From Polychytrium aggregatum (lineage: Eukaryota > Chytridiomycota > Chytridiomycetes > Polychytriales): DNA of 31,512 bases. Under the pieces are notes generated by a model. It did not search any database and was not told the DNA's origin. It was given only the letters and a program-made list of their open reading frames with translations. The translations under genes were made by a program, and so were the position numbers. Positions 19,990-29,000 of the stretch are shown here, piece after piece (the stretch's first letter is position 1; each line of letters begins with the position of its first letter). Location: the NCBI RefSeq assembly GCF_025602895.1, contig NW_026516489.1, positions 1-31,512 of the forward strand, read 5' to 3'.

Positions 19990-22533
19990 GCCCCGTGTCC
20001 CCCACCACCAGCCGATCCTTTGCCATTGTCATTGCCATCGCGCATGTCTCTGAATGTGCCTCATATCAACCGGTCTGAGCAGCCGCCACCGGGAGTCACT
20101 TGATAACGTCCGCGAGTTTCGCATTCCCACAGGGATGTCGCGCCATCGCACTGCAGATAGGAACGATGGAGCTGCCACACCTCGGGCCCACTCGGCTCTG
20201 ATTGTTCGTCCAGCCCGATAGAAGGATAAATAGTGCGATTTCGCTCGACAGGAATGCTCGGGGACGTCTGGTGCGTATTTCCCAAGTTCCAGGTCAAGTC
20301 AAGCCAAGCCAAGCCTGGTTGCGTTCTCTCCTGGCGTCGCCGCTCCGTTCTTTAGGTGAACGGGATGAGGATAAGTATTCTTGTCAAAACCGTGGGTTCT
20401 TTGCCAAATCCAAAATGTCTAGCCCAGAGCTTCCCACAGCTTGCTTCTCGGAGGTCAGTTCGTTGGAGGTACTTTGGTTGGTATTGTGTTTGCTGACCGT
20501 TCTGATCCGCGGCCAGTCTCATGTCGGCGAGAGAGCAAGGCATGTCAGTAAGTATTCCATGCTCGCGCTCTGCCGGGAGTCGACAATGTGTGGAGCCGTG
20601 ACCCGGCAGGAAAAGAACCTGCTTTGGCTTTGGCATGCCAAGTGGTTCCTTCTGGACTGGTGGTTGGAGCAGAAAGAGCCTCGATCTCGGGGCAGCCACC
20701 ACACCATCACTGTGACTGAGCAGGCAGAGTTCCCCCCCCTGTCTCGGGGTGCGCGAGACATCGTCGGGCTTGACCTTGACCTTGACCAGGGGAGCGGTCC
20801 ATCTTGTCAGTTGCTCCTTCCTTATTCTCACATGTCCCCGGCTGTGCTTTAGTGCGAATATTCTCTCCGGGTCAGCGACTCCCCCCCCCGCGAAGGGGTT
20901 GATCTTGGGCTGATCCCGCGCCTCCTCGGAAGCCAAGCCGCCTCCCCCGCTGATCCGATCGAGGGACACCAACCTCCCTTGCGGAAGCGCCAGCCGCCGC
21001 AAGCAACACCAACCTCCTTTGCGATCTGCGGGGATGCTGCTGCTTCTGCAAGCGCGACGCACCGGCTGACACCGGCGACTGGCCGCCTGACCGGTCTTGG
21101 TCTGGTGCAAGCCGGGTTTGCGCGGGATCACAACAGCGACCACAGCGGAACGGCTTGTTGCACGATCCGGAGTGCGCTTGGCCGCGAGGTGGCACTTTGC
21201 GCGCAGATCTGTACTCGGCGCTGGTGCCGTGCAAGCGCCTTTCCGCCGGGCGAGCCATCGTTGCACAGGCCGCGTTGGCGTGGAAGGTGACACAGGCCCA
21301 GCCCGACAGCCCACCCGGGCGGTGCCACCGCAGGGCGACACAAAGACGGTGGGGGCGCTGGCTGCTCCTGGTGCGGTCGTGCTTGGCCTTGCCGGGCCCT
21401 TGCTGGGCGAGGCACGCTCATTGGACAGCAAGAGATGGTGCGACCGGGCTGGCAAACAATGCGATCGGCTCGGAGCGCCACCCTTCTTGGGAGGGGTCAG
21501 ATGGCTGCGCAGAAGCAAGGTCGCGCCACCCGAGGCTTGTCGCCGAAGCTGCGTGGCCCGCGGACACAGCGCATCAGGGCGGCTCGACTGGTGACACGCC
21601 CCCGGGATGGGCCGCGCAACGCGCTTGGGCTGTGGGTCGGACGGCGCATCCTTCAGGTCAACAGGGGCACCCCCGCGACAAGCCTCCGCGCTTCTGACAA
21701 GAGGGAGAAGAAGGGGGGCAAATTTGCAGACAACCAGGCAAACCACAGCAAGCCGGCGACGATCATATGCTGGGCAGAAACAAGAGCAGTGTCCCACAGC
21801 CGGACCACTCTGGTCAGTCAACAGCAAACATGTGTCCTGGATTGCGTCGCAAATCGCGACTTGAATTGCGTCTTGGCCTTGCCGGCGATGCAATCAACCA
21901 GCCGAAATGAGCGTGTTGTTGGAGGGAAATGACCGAGTGCGGCGAAACCGCTGCCGATGGCCAGACCGAGACGCAGTCACATGCAAACAGACGGAGGGCC
22001 TGGCTGGTGCTGTGGCCATATGAAAGGGCCGACCGACAGATTGGCCGACAGACAGACATGCAGACAGACAGGCAGAGAGATAGGCAGAGAGATAACGGTC
22101 GCTGTCGATCCAGCTCACCCTTGCTCCAGCTCAGAGCCCACTCCACAGTGCCCGCTCCACAGTGCCCACTCCACACTGTGCCCAGCGCAGACCCCGCCCG
22201 CGCCAGAGGGGGCGCTGCCGCGAGAGGCGCCGGCCTGACGCGCCACCCGAGTGTCGCACGGCGCGGCCGCGCCTGGGTGGATCGGCCCCGTGCGGTCCGC
22301 GCGTCGCCCCGCCTTGCTGCCCCGCCCCCCATGACAACCGGCGCCGTCAGCTGACAGCCTTCTCTCTTCCCGTCCAACACACAATCTCTGGCCCCTTGCC
22401 CCGCGCGCCTTGTCCGCCAGCCTTCCTTTCCGTTTCTCTCTGTTCCCGTTCCCCTCACACCCTTCGCCGTGCCCCCCGTGTGCCGCCTCCGTTGGCGTGC
22501 CCCCCCCCTCGTTGGGCATCGCCAGGCGCCGTC
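19990..22533. other. 2.5-kb GC-rich region without a supported gene
   Basis: Open frames up to 513 codons occur on the minus strand (20352-21893), but they are Arg/Pro/Ala/Ser-rich and have no domain or splice logic. A TATA-like GATAAATAG lies near 20223. A plus-strand ATG at 20415 is followed by a GTAAGT donor at about 20550, which could mark a small spliced gene; I cannot identify a product and do not call it. From about 22340 to 22608 the plus strand is C-rich and is the leader of the transporter gene. Confidence 0.4.
22031..22093. repeat. Microsatellite-like (CAGACAGA)/(GGCAGAGAGATA) array
   Basis: Imperfect copies of GACAGA/CAGACAGA run into two exact copies of GGCAGAGAGATA. The array is purine-rich on the plus strand and lies about 500 bp before the transporter gene. 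Confidence 0.8.
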
Positions 22534-22539
22534 TATAAG
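22534..22539 (+). promoter_or_regulatory. TATA box of the OPT transporter gene
   Basis: TATAAG is the only AT-rich hexamer in an otherwise C/G-rich upstream stretch. It lies 75 bp before the ATG at 22609 and is followed by a short CT-rich leader. With the strong codon bias of the gene, this suits a highly expressed promoter. Confidence 0.6.
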
Positions 22540-22608
22540 TACTCCCCCCCCCGCGGCCCCCCTCTTCTCTCGCCACCTCACCTCTTCCCATCCCCCGCGC
22601 TGGCAACC

Positions 22609-25133
22609 ATGACTGAGGCCACCAAGAAGGAGCACCACCACACCACTCCCAAGCTCGACACCGAGGAGAAGGAGATCCTTGGTATCACTACCATCGACTC
22701 TGACGATGTCGAGCAGCTGGACGCCCACAGCGCCTATGCCCAGATCAGCGCCGTCGTCCCCACCACCGACGACCCGTCCGTGCCCTGCTTCACCGTCCGT
22801 GCCATGTTCCTGGCCATCCTCTTCTGTGTCATCACCTCGGCCGTCAACGTCATTCTGTCCTTCCGTACCAACGCCTTCACCGTCCCTGCCTACGTCGCTG
22901 TGGTAAGTATCCCTGTCGGTGCTGCGGGAGAAAGGGACTGTTTGTCCGCGTTCCACTCCTGCCCTCTCCCCACGATTCCATGGCCGGCTGTCCATGTGGC
23001 CGCCCTTCTGCCTCCTCCTGATTGAGCCCGTCGGACCCATCCTCGCTGTCGTCACACGAGCCCTAACGCCCCCTTCCTTTCTGCCCTCCCACGCTCCAGA
23101 TCATCTCGTACCCCATCGGTATCTTCTTTGCCAAGGTCCTCCCCGATGTCCGCTTCAAGCTCTTTGGCGTCGAGAACTCGCTCAACCCCGGCCCCTTCTC
23201 CATCAAGGAGCACGTCCTGATTTACATCATGTCCAACGCCGGTACTCCCTACGGTATTGACAACGTCGTCGGCCAGGTTTCTCCCCTCTACCTCAACGAC
23301 ACCTCCATCCAGATCTGGCAGTCGATGCTCTGGATTCTTGCCACCCAGTGCCTCGGTCTCGGCCTCGCTGGTATGGCCCGTGAGTTCCTGATCAAGCCCG
23401 CCGCCATGTACTGGCCCGGCAACATGGGTATCCTTGCCATGTTCGCCTCCTTCCACGACGAGACCCAGAAGTCCGCCGACTCCACCTCCAAGTACAAGAC
23501 TTCCCGTTTCAAGTTCTTCTGGATCGCTTTCACTTGCGTTCTCGTCTGGTACTTTGTCCCTGGCTTCATCGCCCCCGCTCTCCAGGCCATCTCCCTCCTC
23601 TGCTTCTTCAACTCTGACCCCAACAGCCTCGTCGATATCTTCGGCTCGGCCACCAACGGCGTTGGTATCCTGGCCCTCACCCTCGACTGGTCCCAGTTCA
23701 ACGGCTTCGTCTCGCCCATGACCGCTCCCTTCTGGGCCAACTGCGTCGTCATCATTGGCTTCATCATCTGGTCGTGGATCATTGTCCCTATCGCCTACGT
23801 CAACAACGTCTGGGACGGCAAGTACGTCGGCTGCAAGCACCCCGGACCCAACGGCTGTGGTTTCCTCAATGGCAACGGTCTCTTCAACGGCTCTGCTCTT
23901 GGCCAGCGCCTCAGCGGCCGCATCCTCCTTGACCCCACCACCTTTGACCTTGATCCCGTCAAGTATGCCACCGCCGCTCCCGTCCATCTCGGCATGTCCT
24001 TCATCTTTGTCTACGCCACTTCCTTCATCTCCATCACCTCCTCCATCACCCACGTCGCCCTCTGGTACGGCAAGGACATTGTCCGCCAGGCCCGTGTTGC
24101 CCTCAACCAGCTCAAGGAGGATGCCGAGCACCAGGACATCCACAACAAGCTCATGGCTGCCTACCCCGAAGTCAGCAACTGGGTCTACCTCGGCATCTTC
24201 CTGTCCTCCACCGTCCTGATGCTCCTCGTCGGTGCCTTCACTCCCTACAGAATCCAGTGGTGGGGTGTCCTCTTTGCCGTTGCCCTCGGTGTCGTCTTCG
24301 TTATTCCCCTCACCACCATCACTGCCCTCTCTGGCCAGTACATTGGCCTCAACGTCCTGACCGAGTTCATCATGGGTCTCCTCGTCCCCGGTGATATGAT
24401 TCCCGTCATGTCCTTCAAGTCGCTCGGCTACAACACCATGATCCAGGCCCAGACCCTCCTCAACGATCTCAAGATCGGCCACTACATGAAGGTTCCTCCC
24501 CGCGCCATGGTTGCTGGTCAGGTCATCGGCGCCATCCTCTCTGCCCTGGTTTGCGTCCCCGTCGCCACCTCCTTCACTCTCTCGCCCCTCGTCGGTAAGG
24601 GTAACTGGCAGGCTGCCGGCTACGGTGTCTTCTACTCTGCCGGTACGATTTGGGGAGCCATCGCCCCTGCCCGCTTCTTCGGCAACGGCGCTCTCTACCA
24701 CGACATCCTCTGGGCCTTCCCCGTTGGCCTCGTCGCCCCCATCCTCCCCTGGCTCGGAAACAAGATCTACAAGCACCCCTACTGGCACTTGGTCAACGTT
24801 CCCATCCTTGTCTCGTGGATCGGTCCCCAGAGTGGCAACCAGGTCCTCGTCGTCGTTCCCTTCATCGTTGCCTTCGTCTCCCAGTACTACCTCTTCCGCT
24901 ACAAGAACGAGTGGTGGAAAAAGTACAACTTTGTCCTGTCCGTCGCTCTCGACTCTGGTGTCGGTATCGGTGCTACCCTCCTTGGTGTCCTCCAGCTGCT
25001 CTTCCTCCAGACCGATGAAGATGGCAACCCCATTGGTGGTTTCCTGATGCCCAACTGGCTCCTCAACCCCGCTGCCAACCTTGACTTCTACTGCTTCGGC
25101 ACCGACTACATGGGTAACCCCCTCAGCAAGTAA
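22609..25133 (+). CDS. OPT-family oligopeptide transporter
   Basis: Two exons, 22609..22902 and 23100..25133, give 775 aa, the usual length for fungal OPT proteins. The intron has donor GTAAGT, branch-like CCCTAAC and acceptor CTCCAG, and joins in phase 0. The hydrophilic N-terminus holds a D-D-P-S-V-P block before the first membrane helix. N127-P-G-P-F starts the conserved NPGPF-x-x-K-E-H motif, K562-V-P-P-R is the OPT KIPPR motif, and W616-G-x-I-x-P-x-R-F-F-G matches WGxxGPxRxFG. Numerous hydrophobic segments fit a polytopic plasma-membrane protein. OPT proteins import tetra/pentapeptides, glutathione or siderophore-like compounds by proton symport; the exact substrate cannot be read from sequence. 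Third-position C is extreme throughout, far more than in the neighbours, which suggests high expression. The antisense frame open across the gene is a shadow of this bias. Confidence 0.96.
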
Positions 25134-26007
25134 AAGGTACCGACGAGAAAGTCATCGGTTGTGTGTGGAATCGAGCCCGCTCATTGTGCGGAGCAAAATA
25201 CTCGTTCCCCTCTTTTTGCTCTTCTATGGATGGTCTCCTTTCCTGTCCCTGCTGATTCTCAATCCCCCCTCTCCTTCCCTGCTCTCGTTGATCTGTGTGC
25301 ATCTCTATGCCGTTGCTCGCTGAAATGCTTAGTCCCTCCCCCCCCCCTTCCTGAATGGGATTTCTATATTGTCTCTTGCTCAAGCTATGTCTGGTTCGGA
25401 CCGCCGACACTAAAAAAAAAGGATCGGATCCCTCCGCTCAACAAATGCGGCTGTTTCGATACTGTCGTGGTGTTCTTGTGTCTCTGCCGAGCTTGTAAAA
25501 AAAACTACTCCTTTTCAAACATTCGTCTCTGCGTCCCTCGGTGTGTGTGTGGTTGAGTGTGTCGGCAACTTGGCTTCCTGCAGTGAGTCGGCTTTGCACC
25601 AGCGCACCATCAGCAGCGCATTCTGAAATGCAAGAGCGGACTCCAATCTCGGTAGCTCCACATCAACCACCGTCCGTTGTTAGCTTGCCAGGACAACAGC
25701 TTCGCCTCTGGTGGATGGCCCCAGAAAGAGCGACAACCTTGGTCCAGACAGAGCTCCCCGTTTCGTTTCGCACGATCCCACCCGCAACCAGCGAGCCGCC
25801 AGTCCACGAAACCAGGGTCGATGAAGATCACGTGCAGGATATTTGTCCATATTTGGAAATATGTCTCCCCAAGCCCCGCTCCCAGAACCGCCAGCGCAGA
25901 TCGGCCCACAGCCAGAGCGAGCCTGCTTCGCCGCCCTCCCTCTGTCCCGCCAGCACACCGACACTCGATCGGTCAATCGATTCATCCGTTTCCAGGCCGA
26001 TATCACC
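25134..26007. other. Intergenic region between transporter and POL1
   Basis: It starts with the T-rich 3' flank of the transporter gene, including homopolymers near 25411 and 25497. It continues into a GC-richer stretch before the ATG of POL1 at 26008. Open frames in it are not continuous with POL1 and lack features. I looked for an ACGCGT (MCB) element, typical of yeast DNA-replication genes, and saw none. Confidence 0.45.
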
Positions 26008-29000
26008 ATGGACAGCCGCCGAGCAGGGCGTTCGTCCAACTCCCGGAAGCCGCTATCGGCGCTCAAGGAGCTCCGCGACGCCAAGGCCGGCATCCGCCGG
26101 ACGGAGCAGTACAGCAGCGTATGTTGGACGGATCTGAGCGTTGCCCTGATCGATCTGCCGTGCGAGTCGATGCCTTCTCCTCAAGCGGCTTTCAATATTG
26201 TCCGCGCGTGCGAGCTGTATCTATTTGCCTTTCGCCGAGACTCGGCGGTTCAGGCCGCTCTGGTCGGAATGACAAAGCCACTAAATCAACGATCGTCTGT
26301 ATCGATTCGGATCTCTGCTCCTCTTTCCCCCTCGCTCTTGCATCTGTTTCGTGACGTTTTGTTCTCCCGGCACAACTGGAATGAAATGAAATGAAATGGA
26401 ATGGCAGACTGTGAGCCAACAAGACACCCAAATCTACGATATGGTGGAAGAGGAGGAGTTCACCGAAAAGTACCGCTTGGGCCTTGTCGATGATGACTTT
26501 GTCGTCGACGACGACGGCCGTGGCTACGTTGACGACGGACGAGACCACTGGGAGAACTCGAGCGAGGGAGATCCCGAGGACGATGAAGACGGTGAAGAGA
26601 AGGCTGACGAAGGTACCAGAGTGCTCACGTCTAGTTGTGACAACCCGGAGACAGCTTCGCCCTCGCTTTCGGCCTCATTCACCATCGAGTGTGTTGTCGC
26701 GAGGGGGATCTGTCCTGGCACCGGACCGGCATCCCAAACAGCATACAATCGAGCAGCTTTTGGCGTTTCTCTTTCCTAATCCACCACCACCGTCGCTATT
26801 ACCGCCACCTCTGTTTCTCCCGTCAAGATCGCAAGAAACGAAAGCATACCCGGAAGGAAAAGTCCGCGCCGATCGTTCAAATGCTTGCCAAAATGGGCCA
26901 AGCTGCTGCCCCAAAGCCCAGAGCCCAGGCATGTCTCTATCATCTGTGGCAATGCTTGTTCAGAACCGTAGTCGTTCCTTCTCGTGCCGGCGAATCGTGT
27001 CGATTGTGCGTTGGTCGACATTTGGTCGACATTTGCAGGATCTGTCTCTGCCGATCAACCAAACTCACGACCTCAAATTCTACTCCACGGATGTAACCAG
27101 GACCCACACAAGCAAGAAAAAGACGCAGACTTCCTTTCCTCCCTCCTGGGAGACCTCGACAACGAGGTGCTTGAGTATCCGCAGAAGCGCTTCAAAGCAG
27201 AGCCCTCTGCATCGGCTCTCGCTGTCACTCCTGTGATCCCGGACTGCTACGTCTCCACCAAGTCAGCGTACACATCCGCGAGCTCGTCAAAGCTGGGCCG
27301 CTCGCACACATTGGCATCGCCATTGGTTAATGTCAAGAAGGAGGCAAGTGCCATCTCCACACACATATGGCAGAGTGTTTGGGCATCAAGGAGCTTGACA
27401 CCCCCTCGTATTATCGAGACGAATGCTGGCACCTGACAACTGGCCAAGCCCTGACACTCGATCCGTCCCTCGCCCAGAGCTTTGCTCCAAGCTTGGACGA
27501 TTCCAGCGCATTCGATTCGTATGACAATGACTCCATGGAGATTGATGTCAAGGCCGAGTCCTTTGATGATATTGCCGACGACGCTTTGGCCGCCGCCTCC
27601 GCAGCCGCTTTCGACCTCAATCCCTCCAGCACCGTCAAATCTGAGCCTGAGCCCGAGCCCGAACCCGAGCTCGAGCCCGAGTCCAACTCCGAACAAATGA
27701 TTGTCAAGCCTGTCGCCCACGTCAAAGTCCAGGCTCTTGAGACCAAAACGGCCACCAAGCTCAACATCATCCCAAAGTTCGAAAAGCCGACTCCGACCGT
27801 GTCGGTGCCAACGTCCCCCACGCTTTCATCTTCTCCAGCCGCACCCAAAAAGCCCAGAAACCCTGATCTTACTGCCTGGCAGGATGTCAAAACGGCCATG
27901 GAGGCCACGATGAGCCTGCCCATGGGACAAATCGGCTCAACGGCCTCCAAGGTTGATATCCTTGAGCCCTCGGGCACCGTGCGAATGTATTGGTTTGATG
28001 CCTACGAGAAAAACGGACAGGTTTACCTCTTCGGCAAGGTACGGCTGCCCGCCCCGTGCATATCCTCGGCGGCTCTGCACAAAGCTTGCACTTTGGTCTT
28101 GTTTGTCCCGATTGATTCACCTATGTCTTGCATTCAAACTGGTGCTTGAAGGACCATGCTAATAACTCTGTTGGAATCTCGACTCTACATCATAGGCCCT
28201 CAACAAAAAGGACGGAAGATACATCAGCTGCACTCTCATCGTCAAGAATATGCAACGCAACGTGTTTATTCTGCCACGAAAATACTTCCATCGTATGTTT
28301 TCGGGTGGGGGGCGAGTGTGGTTCTGCAGGAACAGGGGGGTGGCCTTATCGAGGCATTTGTCGATCGCAAAGTGCGATGGCATATTGCTCTGCCCAGGTC
28401 CTGTGCTGACTGACCATACTGACTATCCATGCTGAAACCTGATTCAGAAAATGGAAAGGACACCGACGTTGAGGTCGAGTTTGGCGACGTGTATAACGAA
28501 GTCGATGAGATGCGAAAAAGCCTCAAGATTGCCGAGTTCCGCGCCGCTGGCGTGTCTCGAAAGTACGCTTTCGAGGTCCCTGGAATCCCTGCCGAGGCTG
28601 ACTACATGAAAGTGGTCTATCCTTACTCAGGTGCGGTGATCGACAGTCCTCGTGCCCTTTGCATACTCGGTCCATCTTTGGAATTGCCGTCACCATCGGA
28701 CCAAGACCGGCATGCGGGCTGCTCTAACCGAGATCATCGGCGAATGGTATTTCAACAGCACCGGCATTCACCTTCAAGTCAGGCGAGTCATTCAGCCACG
28801 TCTTTGGTTCCAACACCAACCCCCTAGAGCTCTTTATCCTGAAGCGAAAGTTGATGGGCCCCTGCTGGATCGAAATCACAAACCCGCAAATATCCACTCC
28901 AACGGTTCGTCAGCGGTCGACTTGGTCTTGTCTTCCTATCGAGTCGAGCATGGACGTCCAATCGACGGCGAGGGTGAGTCGTGACTGACTTGCTCCATCG

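Noticed and set aside
20352..21893. 513-codon open frame on the minus strand
   Set aside because: Arg/Pro/Ala/Ser-rich with no domain, in GC-rich DNA where stops are rare. It overlaps equally long frames on the other strand, and there are no splice or promoter signals fitting it.
23052..24788. 578-codon antisense frame across the transporter gene
   Set aside because: Asp/Glu/Gly/Val-rich shadow produced by C-ending codons of the OPT gene on the opposite strand.
28905..28975. Stronger donor GTGAGT at 28975 for the end of POL1 exon 8
   Set aside because: It would leave a 42-nt intron and insert about 24 residues with no Pol alpha counterpart. The weaker donor GTTCGT at 28905 gives a 112-nt intron and a conserved join.
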